Counted from the first letter of the stretch, positions 1 through 5,676 are shown. The stretch is 7,419 nucleotides of DNA from Legionellaceae bacterium (GCA_027449525.1 DAIDLK010000024.1:2757-10175), one strand, 5' to 3'. The notes: a model not told the origin generated them from the sequence alone. Numbers and translations are program-made.

Positions 1-235
1 AGACCTCTTGACAATGAATGCTACTCCAGAGCTCCTCGAGTTGCCGCACGCCGCTATCAAAATTATTTGCATTTTGCGCAATAATTGAAGCATTAATGCT
101 GCCAACGCTCACGCCACTGATCATTGCAAACGGGCAGGTCGTTTTTTGTAAGATGTGGTGGATTGCTTTTAGCACCCCTGCCTGGTATGATCCGCGGGCG
201 CCACCGCCTGCTAAATAAAGTGCTACTTTGGTCAT
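1..235 (-). CDS. Patatin-like phospholipase, N-terminal part (runs off left edge)
   Basis: Reading the minus strand from the ATG at 235 gives 78 codons without a stop up to the window edge. The start MTKVALYLAGGGARGSYQAG is the classic bacterial patatin N-terminus. The glycine-rich oxyanion loop GGGARG is at residues 10-15 and the nucleophile elbow GVSVG (Ser43 in GxSxG) at 41-45, followed by SINAS. Patatin-fold enzymes are lipid acyl hydrolases with a Ser-Asp dyad; the catalytic Asp would lie beyond the edge and cannot be checked. No signal peptide is visible, so it probably starts in the cytoplasm, although some relatives are secreted effectors in intracellular bacteria. It is transcribed divergently from the CPBP protease gene. 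The ribosome binding site is weak (CGGATG about 8 bases upstream). The family call is firm; substrate and role are unknown. Confidence 0.88.
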   Translation of the reverse strand, partial: MTKVALYLAGGGARGSYQAGVLKAIHHILQKTTCPFAMISGVSVGSINASIIAQNANNFDSGVRQLEELWSSIHCQEV

Positions 236-273
236 TTGAATTGCATCCGTTTGTCTGGCAAGCGCTAATTTAG

Positions 274-302
274 ACTATAGTTGAGCCGCAAAATTTATTC
301 AA
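274..302 (-). promoter_or_regulatory. Candidate sigma-70 promoter for the patatin-like gene
   Basis: On the minus strand TTGAAT (302-297) lies 17 bases from TATAGT (279-274), which would start transcription about 30 bases before the phospholipase ATG. The -10 sits inside the self-complementary octamer ACTATAGT (274-281), so the same bases also read TATAGT on the plus strand, where TTGTCT (251-256) is a poorly spaced (19 bases) -35 candidate for the CPBP gene. This is a consensus match by eye only. Confidence 0.35.
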
Positions 303-316
303 TTAGAGGAGATGAA

Positions 317-970
317 ATGCCGTCGTTTCTCAATCAACACGCGTTTTTTAAGCAACAGCCGCCGAAGCGAAATTGGTCGTACGTCATGCCTACGGTGGTG
401 CTGATGAGCGTTGGTAGCGTGATGATTCCTCATTTTTCCTTGGGATTAGCCCTGGGAGTAGCAAATTTAGTACTAGCGAGCATGGTTGGGCTACTAGTAT
501 CCTTGTTGCCCATTAAAAAAGCCAACCAAGAAGACTACCGTCAACAGTTGCTGTCCTATCCGATGATGGTTACTGTGTTTGCGCCAACGCTTGAAGAGTT
601 ATTGTTTCGTGGCCTACTCCAGACACTGCTGATTGCCCTCTTTCCACAGGCAAGCTTGATGGCGGTCTGTATTACCGCACTCTTGTTTGGTCTAGCGCAT
701 TTGACGAACGCAAAAGAAAATGACGCTTACCATCAGGCCATCAATACGACCTTTAGTGGCATCTTTTTTGGGCTTGTTGCGATGCAGCTCGGTTTGTGGG
801 CAGCGATTGCTGCACACATGATGAACAACACGATAGCTTTAACCTTGCTGATGTTGTGCGGGGTGCCGGCACCCAAACCACAATCAACCTTCGTTGGGCA
901 ATCATCCTTGTCAATCACCATGAATGAAATGGAGTCTCATCATGACGCAACTAGGTGTTGCCCCGCTTGA
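317..970 (+). CDS. CPBP family intramembrane metalloprotease (CAAX protease/Abi-like)
   Basis: A 217-residue membrane protein. The ATG at 317 is preferred over an upstream TTG at 281 because AGAGGAG lies about 6 bases before it. All three CPBP (Abi, Rce1-like) motifs are present: EExxxR as E93-E94-LLF-R98, FxxxH as F124-GLA-H128, and HxxxN as H167-MMN-N171. These place the glutamate and histidines that bind the metal inside membrane helices. Hydrophobic stretches around residues 22-37, 40-66, 82-90, 100-128, 145-165 and 168-181 suggest several membrane spans. The last 35 residues are polar and less conserved-looking. In bacteria this family includes bacteriocin self-immunity proteins and prenyl-protein-protease-like enzymes; the substrate here is unknown. 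The 3' end overlaps the priC-like gene by 29 bases, so the two are probably co-transcribed. Family call is strong; specific function is not inferable. Confidence 0.87.
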   Translation: MPSFLNQHAFFKQQPPKRNWSYVMPTVVLMSVGSVMIPHFSLGLALGVANLVLASMVGLLVSLLPIKKANQEDYRQQLLSYPMMVTVFAPTLEELLFRGLLQTLLIALFPQASLMAVCITALLFGLAHLTNAKENDAYHQAINTTFSGIFFGLVAMQLGLWAAIAAHMMNNTIALTLLMLCGVPAPKPQSTFVGQSSLSITMNEMESHHDATRCCPA

Positions 971-1502
971 GGCGGTGTTTGATTTGCAAGCCCGATTGCC
1001 TGAAATAGCTTGGCGTTTGCGCGCAGTTGATTCGTTGTGGCGGCATTTACCGCCCGGATTATTTACTTGTACTACCCACGAGCAAACCTGCACAGCAGAG
1101 CAATGCATCAAGGAAATTACCAGCAATTTAAACACTCTCCATCACACCACCAATGCGCGTGTTGCGCACTTTTTGGCCCAGCAGATTCAAACTAAAATTG
1201 AAGTGTTGCTAAAGCTCAGTCAGCTGCCGGTAGCCAGTCAACGTTCAACGTCAAGCCAGCGCTACACCATCGACAGCCTGCTAACACGCCAACATTATTT
1301 AGCTCAATTACACAGCGACATCAGGCGCTTATCTGCGCAACAAACTGCCTTAGAAACTACCTTGGCCAGTCAATTGGCGCAGGGTTTACGTGATGAGTCG
1401 GTAGCTCGCTTGCAGCGCGATTTAGGTGAGCTAGCACGTTATTTAACCCAGGCACAAGAAGCGTTAGCGGTTGCCACCGGTTCACAATGGCGTAATGATT
1501 GA
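942..1502 (+). CDS. priC: PriC-like primosomal replication protein
   Basis: A 186-residue soluble, helix-rich protein. The ATG at 942 has GGAG 7 bases upstream and is preferred over an in-frame ATG at 924. The pattern fits PriC (primosomal replication protein N''): an early RHLPPGLF segment (residues 34-41) where E. coli PriC has FDRHLF; a helical middle with NLNTLHH and ARVAHFLAQQIQTKI (62-86); then YTIDSLLTRQHYLAQL (108-123), followed by a long heptad-like arm to about 178 that resembles the C-terminal PriC helices. PriC helps reload DnaB helicase at stalled forks by acting on SSB-coated DNA. Length matches the family (about 175-190). The gene overlaps the CPBP protease gene by 29 bases. 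Similarity is by recalled pattern without a diagnostic catalytic motif, so the call is moderate; an unrelated coiled-coil protein is the alternative. Confidence 0.62.
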   Translation: MTQLGVAPLEAVFDLQARLPEIAWRLRAVDSLWRHLPPGLFTCTTHEQTCTAEQCIKEITSNLNTLHHTTNARVAHFLAQQIQTKIEVLLKLSQLPVASQRSTSSQRYTIDSLLTRQHYLAQLHSDIRRLSAQQTALETTLASQLAQGLRDESVARLQRDLGELARYLTQAQEALAVATGSQWRND

Positions 1503-1602
1503 TGAAGTGACGCGCATTCATCGTAATCGAATGGAGTTTGAATCCTCCACCGGATGGTTGCCAATCCTATCAAAGGTTACTATTATTACAGTATTACTGT
1601 AA
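1495..1602 (+). pseudogene. Possible short ORF or remnant of a small gene cut off by the TA cassette
   Basis: An ATG at 1495 overlaps the end of the priC-like gene by 8 bases and opens 35 codons (MIDEVTRIHRNRMEFESSTG and onward) to a TAA at 1600-1602. The first 24 or so codons have the base composition and codon style of the surrounding housekeeping genes. The remainder runs into the AT-rich promoter and operator of the mazEF cassette and reads as low-complexity hydrophobic residues. This would fit a small gene downstream of priC whose 3' part was replaced when the cassette arrived. No strong ribosome binding site is visible and I recognise no family, so it may be a chance ORF. Confidence 0.22.
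1558..1586 (+). promoter_or_regulatory. Predicted promoter of the mazEF-type operon
   Basis: TTGCCA (1558-1563) and TATTAT (1581-1586) are separated by exactly 17 bases, a good sigma-70 match. Transcription would begin near 1592-1594, about 24 bases before the antitoxin ATG. The -10 abuts and slightly overlaps the inverted repeat at 1585-1603, the usual geometry for autorepression by an antitoxin. Confidence 0.55.
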
Positions 1603-1603
1603 T
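1585..1603. promoter_or_regulatory. Inverted-repeat operator of the toxin-antitoxin operon
   Basis: A perfect 7-base inverted repeat, ATTACAG and CTGTAAT, separated by TATTA. It covers the predicted transcription start and the edge of the -10 element and ends next to the antitoxin ribosome binding site (GGAG, 1604-1607). AbrB/MazE-type antitoxins, alone or with their toxin, bind such palindromes to repress their own operon. The palindrome is seen directly; binding is inferred. Confidence 0.55.
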
Positions 1604-1615
1604 GGAGAAATACAA

Positions 1616-1840
1616 ATGCTGACTTCGACACTAACTTCTAAAGGACAAGCAACCATTCCATCTGAAATTAGAAAAAATCTAAATTTACATACGGGAGATA
1701 AGGTTGTTTTTGAAGTAGTAGATCATCAAGTAGTGATAAGAAAAGTAACACCGTTTGATCATGTTTATCATGCTGGTTTAGCCGCAACCCTCACTGAATG
1801 GAATTCTGCTGAAGATGATGAGGCTTATCGTGACTTATAA
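1616..1840 (+). CDS. AbrB/MazE-type antitoxin
   Basis: A 74-residue protein with the SpoVT-AbrB swapped-hairpin DNA-binding domain at about residues 2-45: TLTSKGQATIPSEIRKNLNL, then the GDKVVFEV strand and VVIRKV. The C-terminal tail (about 46-74), with EWNSAEDDEAYRDL, is the acidic toxin-wrapping segment common in these antitoxins. The ATG at 1616 is chosen because GGAG (1604-1607) lies 8 bases upstream and the domain starts immediately after it; upstream in-frame codons translate the operator. It neutralises the toxin encoded immediately downstream, with which it overlaps, and probably represses the operon through the inverted repeat at 1585-1603. The gene is markedly more AT-rich than panBC or zapE, suggesting horizontal acquisition. 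Confidence 0.9.
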   Translation: MLTSTLTSKGQATIPSEIRKNLNLHTGDKVVFEVVDHQVVIRKVTPFDHVYHAGLAATLTEWNSAEDDEAYRDL

Positions 1841-2165
1841 ACCGTATAGTGTGGTGATTGTCCCCTTCCCTTTTACCGAAAGTATTCGCACGAAGCGACG
1901 GCCAGCTTTGGTTTTAAGTACGGAAAAGCATCAAAAAGACACAAGGCATATTACTTTATTGATGATAACTAGTGCGAAACAGAGTACATGGCCGAGTGAT
2001 TATTGCATTGCTCATCTCAATGCAACTGGATTACCGTCACCTTCTATGATTCGTCAGAAAATTTTTACTCTCGACCTAACCCTGATACAAGGAGTTTTAG
2101 GCTGTTTATCAACGAGTGATCAACAGCAGGTTGTCAATCAACTGCAGCAACATCTTCTTGTTTAG
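1830..2165 (+). CDS. MazF/PemK-family endoribonuclease toxin
   Basis: A 111-residue protein if translation starts at GTG 1830. Family members typically begin close to the VVxVPFPFT strand, and here the protein reads MTYKPYSVVIVPFPFTES. GAGG at 1820-1823 lies 6 bases before this GTG, whereas the ATGs at 1815 and 1818 have no good ribosome binding site. Diagnostic features are the VPFPF strand (residues 11-15), KRRPALVLS (about 22-30), where the conserved arginine of the RNA-cleaving site lies, and the later GLPSPSMIRQKIFTLD segment (about 67-82), which corresponds to the substrate-contacting strand of MazF/Kid. These toxins cut mRNA at short sequence motifs to halt growth. The start overlaps the antitoxin stop by 11 bases, allowing translational coupling. 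The gene ends 21 bases from the convergent panC stop. Key residues look intact, so it is probably active; cleavage specificity cannot be predicted. Confidence 0.9.
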   Translation: MTYKPYSVVIVPFPFTESIRTKRRPALVLSTEKHQKDTRHITLLMITSAKQSTWPSDYCIAHLNATGLPSPSMIRQKIFTLDLTLIQGVLGCLSTSDQQQVVNQLQQHLLV

Positions 2166-2186
2166 ACCTCGATATTGGACGGGACA

Positions 2187-2954
2187 CTAGTCGCTCGCAA
2201 GGGCGTAATTATCGATTAAGCGAATGCCGTCTATCGTCACCGCGGCTAAGCGCCGTCCTTGCCAGTCGGCCAGGTAATCGACCGCGATCCCAAGCGTTTC
2301 TAAGGCGTGCTGGGCAGCCGATAACGTGGGCGCTTGTCTAAACTGTTGGGCAAACTGAATCGCTTTGTCTTTTGCCGCCGGCGAGAGGCGTTGGTTGCGT
2401 GAGCTATACGCGAGTCCATTGTCTTCGCGGACCGTTGGGCAGCCGATAATGTCTACCGGCAGAAAAAAAGCGTCTACCATGCCGCGAATGATCTGAAGCT
2501 GTTGGTAATCTTTTTCGCCAAAATAAGCGCGAGCGGGTTGCGCGAGTTGCAACAGTTTCATCACGACGGTGAGCATGCCAGTAAAGTGCCCCGGGCGGTG
2601 CGCGCCCTCGTACGGTTGACTCAATTGTGTCTCTTGAATTTGATAGGTAAATTGATCACGGTAGATTTGTTCGGTTGGAGGAATTAAGCAATAATTAACG
2701 CCATGTTCTTTCAAATAAGCGATATCTTCGTCTAATGTACGAGGATAGTGGGTGAAATCATCTGGGTTATTAAATTGGGTGGGGTTGATGAACAAGCTCA
2801 CGAGGGTATGGCTATTTTCAGCTTGTGCACGTTGTATCAGTGACAAGTGCCCCTTGTGTAAATTACCCATCGTGGGCACGAAGCCTAAACAGGACGCTTT
2901 GGGTAAGGCAGCGCGCGTGCACTGCCAGGGCGCTAACTCGGTAAATAATTCCAT
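2187..2954 (-). CDS. panC: Pantothenate synthetase (pantoate-beta-alanine ligase)
   Basis: A 255-residue cytoplasmic enzyme that joins pantoate and beta-alanine with ATP, via a pantoyl-adenylate, to give pantothenate (vitamin B5). The class I nucleotidyl-transferase signature is complete: PTMGNLHKGH at 27-36 (the HxGH ATP-binding motif, H33 and H36), FINPTQF at 55-61 (pantoate pocket), GHFTGMLTVV at 122-131, FGEKDYQQL at 145-153 and SSRNQRLS at 184-191 (KMSKS-like position). The C-terminal domain ends RLIDNY, as in the family, but the protein is about 28 residues shorter than E. coli PanC (283). The start at 2954 is chosen over an in-frame TTG at 2960 because AGGAG lies 6 bases upstream. The panB stop is 14 bases upstream, so the genes form a panBC operon. 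No terminator is visible between it and convergent mazF. Confidence 0.96.
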   Translation of the reverse strand: MELFTELAPWQCTRAALPKASCLGFVPTMGNLHKGHLSLIQRAQAENSHTLVSLFINPTQFNNPDDFTHYPRTLDEDIAYLKEHGVNYCLIPPTEQIYRDQFTYQIQETQLSQPYEGAHRPGHFTGMLTVVMKLLQLAQPARAYFGEKDYQQLQIIRGMVDAFFLPVDIIGCPTVREDNGLAYSSRNQRLSPAAKDKAIQFAQQFRQAPTLSAAQHALETLGIAVDYLADWQGRRLAAVTIDGIRLIDNYALASD

Positions 2955-2968
2955 GCACAACTCCTGGG

Positions 2969-3775
2969 TTAAAACGCCTGTTCGGCGGTGGGGAAAGTGT
3001 GTTGCTGTACTTCAGCAACGTAGTTATGAATGGCGTCCAGTATCATCGGTCCACCCGGCGCAAATTGTTTCACGAAGCGTGGTTGGAAGGCTGAATTTAG
3101 GCCGAGTAGGTCATGCCAGACTAATACTTGCCCGTCGGTGTGCATGCCGGCACCAATCCCAATCGTCGGAATCGCTAACCGTTGGGTGATACGTTGCGCC
3201 AGCGCTTGGGGAATGCACTCGAGTACGACGGCAAAACAGCCCGCTTGTTCGAGAGCGCAAGCTTGGTCTAGCAGACGTTGGGCTTGTTCGGTTTGCTTAC
3301 CCTGCACGCGGTGTCCACCTAATTGATGCACGGATTGAGGCGTTAAACCAAGGTGGCCCATAACAGGAACCCCGGCTTGGACTAGGTGATGAATGGTGCC
3401 GAGTACTTCGGCATCCGCGCCTTCGAGTTTAACCGCGTGCGCTCCGGCTTGCATGAGTTGGGTCACTTGTCGCATGGTATCGGCCAAGCTGAGGCGGTAA
3501 CTGAGGAAGGGCAAATCACTAATTAAAAATTGTTGACCTAGCCCGCGTGACACGGCGGCGGTATGTAAGCACATCATGTCCATGGTTGCCATCACGGTGG
3601 TAGCATGGCCATGCACTGCCATGGCGACAGAGTCACCGACTAAGATTGCATCAATCGGTGTTTGTGCAATCAATTGTGCCGAGGGAAAATCATAGCAAGT
3701 GAGCATGCTGATTTTTTCCAGCTGTTTTTTTTTGCGTTTAAAATCATGGATGGTCATACTAGGTCCTTGTCGCAT
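2969..3775 (-). CDS. panB: 3-methyl-2-oxobutanoate hydroxymethyltransferase (ketopantoate synthase)
   Basis: Transfers a hydroxymethyl group from 5,10-methylene-tetrahydrofolate to 2-oxoisovalerate to make ketopantoate, the first step toward pantothenate; reduction by a ketopantoate reductase not present here then supplies PanC. It is a cytoplasmic TIM-barrel enzyme, normally about 264 residues. From M at 3757 (262 aa) the metal-binding residues are D42 in LVGDSV, D81 in SDLPF and E112 in KLEGA, with catalytic E180 in VVLECIP. GHLGLTPQS (134-142) and IGIGAG (199-204) are also typical. Two starts are possible. ATG 3775 (268 aa, MRQGPS prefix) has the strong AAGGAGGA 8-9 bases upstream. ATG 3757 (MTIHDFKRKKK) has AAGGA about 6 bases upstream and better matches the usual family N-terminus. 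A run of nine A residues (3733-3725) encodes the lysines at codons 9-11. It is first in the operon with panC. Confidence 0.96.
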   Translation of the reverse strand: MRQGPSMTIHDFKRKKKQLEKISMLTCYDFPSAQLIAQTPIDAILVGDSVAMAVHGHATTVMATMDMMCLHTAAVSRGLGQQFLISDLPFLSYRLSLADTMRQVTQLMQAGAHAVKLEGADAEVLGTIHHLVQAGVPVMGHLGLTPQSVHQLGGHRVQGKQTEQAQRLLDQACALEQAGCFAVVLECIPQALAQRITQRLAIPTIGIGAGMHTDGQVLVWHDLLGLNSAFQPRFVKQFAPGGPMILDAIHNYVAEVQQHTFPTAEQAF

Positions 3776-3783
3776 GGATCAAG

Positions 3784-3791
3784 TCCTCCTT
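3784..3791 (-). promoter_or_regulatory. Strong ribosome binding site of panB
   Basis: On the minus strand AAGGAGGA is nearly a full complement of the 16S rRNA 3' end. It sits 8-9 bases before the ATG at 3775 and 26 bases before the alternative ATG at 3757, so it favours the longer PanB form. Confidence 0.55.
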
Positions 3792-3849
3792 CGTCAATTA
3801 AATGGTCATCGGTCATCGCCCAGCAGAGTCGATGCAATCGGCATGATAA

Positions 3850-3878
3850 TGCACACCGTGGAAAATACAAGTTAGAAT
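3850..3878 (+). promoter_or_regulatory. Candidate promoter of the hydrolase-zapE pair
   Basis: TGCACA (3850-3855) is followed after 17 bases by TAGAAT (3873-3878), giving a leader of about 16-20 bases before the hydrolase ATG at 3902. A second overlapping TAGAAT lies at 3878-3883. The -35 candidate overlaps the small palindrome GCATgataATGC (3841-3852). The match is moderate and made by eye. Confidence 0.4.
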
Positions 3879-3901
3879 AGAATTTTTTTGAGGATTTGAC
3901 G

Positions 3902-4558
3902 ATGATGTTGCTAGAGCCGTTGCATACTTCGGGCGACCACGCCCTGCAATTAACCGCACAAGCCGGACGAGTGGAAGCAAGTTTATTGGTGCCGGAAGGC
4001 TATGATTATCAGACAATTGCCCTATTAGGTCACCCCCATTCGCTGCAAGGTGGCACCATGCAGAATAAAGTGGTGACCACGTTAGCGCGTCTGTTTAAAG
4101 ACTTAGGTATCGCCAGTTTGCGTTTTAATTTTCGTGGGGTAGGACAGTCCGACGGTGTTTACGATGCCGGAATTGGCGAGAGTATCGATATGCTGGAGTT
4201 AGCTCGACAGTGTCGTGTGATGTTGCCTGACGTGCGGTTGTGCTTTGCTGGTTTCTCGTTTGGTTCGTATGTCGCTTATCGGGCGGCGGCGCAAACTCAG
4301 TCCGCTTTGTTGTTAACCATTGCGCCACCCGTGCATCATTATGATTACGCTACGTGGTCACCAAGACCGTCGCCTTGGCTTGTGGTGCAGGGCGATGACG
4401 ATGAGGTGGTGCCGCTGGCGGACGTATTGAGGTTTGCTGAGCAACAGCAGTTGTCGGTGATGCGGTTGGCCAAGACGGGCCATTTTTTTCACGGTCAATT
4501 ATTAGCACTCAAAGAGCGGCTGCTGCCGGAAATCAAGCGCGTGTTGTCATGCAATTAA
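3902..4558 (+). CDS. Alpha/beta-hydrolase fold protein (COG2945-like)
   Basis: A 218-residue cytoplasmic hydrolase with no signal peptide. The ATG at 3902 is chosen because GAGGA (3890-3894) lies 7 bases upstream; an in-frame TTG at 3896 overlaps that spacing. The triad is complete: nucleophile Ser119 in GFSFGS (117-122), acid Asp167 in VVQGDDDEVVP (161-171) and His194 in KTGHFFHG (191-198). The oxyanion region LLGHPHSLQGGTMQNKV (41-57) and RFNFRGVGQSDG (74-85) are hallmarks of the small hydrolase group that includes COG2945 proteins. The physiological substrate is unknown; members are usually annotated as putative esterases or dienelactone-hydrolase-like. Its stop overlaps the start of the ZapE-type gene, so the two are likely translationally coupled. 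Fold and catalytic residues are certain; function is not. Confidence 0.9.
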   Translation: MMLLEPLHTSGDHALQLTAQAGRVEASLLVPEGYDYQTIALLGHPHSLQGGTMQNKVVTTLARLFKDLGIASLRFNFRGVGQSDGVYDAGIGESIDMLELARQCRVMLPDVRLCFAGFSFGSYVAYRAAAQTQSALLLTIAPPVHHYDYATWSPRPSPWLVVQGDDDEVVPLADVLRFAEQQQLSVMRLAKTGHFFHGQLLALKERLLPEIKRVLSCN

Positions 4559-5616
4559 TGTCGGCTTATGACGCGGCAGTAGCTGTTGGTACGATTCGTA
4601 ACTCACAGTTGCAGCGCGAAGTGGTTGCTGCACTAGCCGAGGTTACGACAGCCCTATTAGCCAGTAAGAAGCATTGGTATTGGCCATTTCCAGTGCGAAC
4701 TCCGCAGGGCTTGTATCTTTATGGCCCAGTTGGAGCCGGTAAGACCTACTTGATGGATTTGTTTTACCAACACTACCCCGGTCGTGATAAACGGCGCTTT
4801 CATTTTCATCAGTTCATGCAATGGGTGGATGCGGAGTTACGGCGCTTGCAAGGGGTACACGATCCGTTGCGGTCGGTGGTTAATCGACTAGTTGCTGAGA
4901 CTCGTGTGTTGTGTCTTGATGAGTTTCTCGTGCATGACGTCGCGCACGCCATGATCTTAGCTGATTTATTGAAAGGCTTATTGCAGCAGGGTGTGGTGTT
5001 GATTGCCACCGCGAATACCGCGCCGCATGATTTGTACCGTGGGGGTGTCCACCGTGAGCGTTTTTTGCCAGCCATTGCACTGATTCAACAGAATTGTCGA
5101 GTGATGAAGCTGGACGAGCAAGGCGATTACCGTTTGGGGCGTGAACACAGTGAGGTCGCCTATTTTTATCCACTGACAGTAGCCACTCGGCGGGCTATGA
5201 CGCAAACATTTGCTGCGTTAACCGAGCATTTACCGCAACAAGCCAGGCAGCTCACGATTCAAAATCGTCCGATCGAGGCGTTGTGCTGCGCAGGACGTGT
5301 GGTGTGGTTTGAGTTTAATGTGCTGTGTAACATGCCGCGTAGCCAGTTAGATTACTTGGAACTAGCGAGTCTCTTTGATGTTTTATTACTCAGTGATATT
5401 CCAGCACTCGATCCGGAAGATATCACGCGAGTGGTGTTACTCATTCGTTTAGTGGATGTGCTTTACGACTGCAACGTGCACTTGGTGATTTCAGCTGCCG
5501 TGCCAGTTGAAGGTCTCTACGAAAAGGGGCCAATGTCTGGCGAATTTAAACGCACGTTGAGTCGTTTGCAAGAAATGCAGTCGGAAGACTATCGGCGCCG
5601 TCACCGACGTCGATGA
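4549..5616 (+). CDS. zapE: ZapE/AFG1-family P-loop ATPase
   Basis: A 355-residue protein (E. coli ZapE about 375). It has Walker A GPVGAGKT at 59-66, Walker B VLCLDEF at 120-126, sensor-1-like IATANTAPHDLY at 152-163 and the arginine finger region GGVHRERFLPAI at 165-176. This block order (LYLYGPVGAGKT, FHFHQFM, LCLDEF, LYRGGxxRERFLPAI) is diagnostic of the ZapE/AFG1 (LACE1) ATPases. In E. coli ZapE associates with the Z ring during constriction and is needed under heat and low oxygen; the mitochondrial relatives help degrade or mature membrane proteins. ATG 4549 overlaps the hydrolase gene by 10 bases; ATG 4558, in a TAATG stop/start overlap, is an equally good start three codons later (MSAYDAAV). 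Neither has a clear ribosome binding site, which favours coupling. All ATPase motifs look intact. Confidence 0.92.
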   Translation: MQLMSAYDAAVAVGTIRNSQLQREVVAALAEVTTALLASKKHWYWPFPVRTPQGLYLYGPVGAGKTYLMDLFYQHYPGRDKRRFHFHQFMQWVDAELRRLQGVHDPLRSVVNRLVAETRVLCLDEFLVHDVAHAMILADLLKGLLQQGVVLIATANTAPHDLYRGGVHRERFLPAIALIQQNCRVMKLDEQGDYRLGREHSEVAYFYPLTVATRRAMTQTFAALTEHLPQQARQLTIQNRPIEALCCAGRVVWFEFNVLCNMPRSQLDYLELASLFDVLLLSDIPALDPEDITRVVLLIRLVDVLYDCNVHLVISAAVPVEGLYEKGPMSGEFKRTLSRLQEMQSEDYRRRHRRR

Positions 5617-5636
5617 CAGGGTCGGAGTTTTTGTTT
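5604..5636 (+). terminator. Weak candidate rho-independent terminator after zapE
   Basis: CCGAC (5604-5608) can pair with GTCGG (5621-5625) across a 12-base loop, followed by AG, five T residues, G and three more T residues. The stem is only 5 bp and starts inside the zapE coding end, so termination would be inefficient if real. A separate near-palindrome, GTCACCGACGTCGATGAC (5600-5617), competes for the same bases. Confidence 0.25.
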
Positions 5637-5649
5637 AAAATTACTTCAA

Positions 5650-5674
5650 AATGAGAATGGTTCTTGTTATCATT
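5650..5674. promoter_or_regulatory. Fur box upstream of feoAB
   Basis: The bases AATGAGAA (5650-5657) and TTATCATT (5667-5674) form an inverted repeat matching at 7 of 8 positions around a 9-base centre. Bases 5653-5671 match the 19-bp Fur consensus GATAATGATAATCATTATC at 13 positions by my count. It sits where a -35 element would be for the extended -10 at 5677-5685, so Fe(II)-Fur binding would block feoAB transcription when iron is plentiful, as is known for feo operons. Binding itself is inferred. Confidence 0.7.
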
Positions 5675-5676
5675 TG

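Noticed and set aside
18..218. Plus-strand ORF of 66 codons at the left edge
   Set aside because: It is antisense to the patatin-like gene, whose motifs (GGGARG, GVSVG) are clear on the minus strand; the plus-strand product has no recognisable features.
1531..1550. Small hairpin TGGAG/CTCCA after priC considered as a terminator
   Set aside because: The stem is only 5 bp and no T tract follows, so there is no support for termination.
2311..2449. Exact 14-base direct repeat TGGGCAGCCGATAA at 2311-2324 and 2436-2449 in panC
   Set aside because: The two copies are read in different frames and encode unrelated residues (LSAAQ and IIGCP), both matching the expected PanC sequence; most likely chance.
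2752..3189. Plus-strand 145-codon ORF across the panB-panC junction
   Set aside because: It is antisense to two well-supported enzymes and has a Cys/Arg-rich shadow composition.
4809..5205. Three overlapping minus-strand ORFs inside zapE
   Set aside because: They are shadows of the intact ATPase reading frame, with no ribosome binding site or family resemblance.
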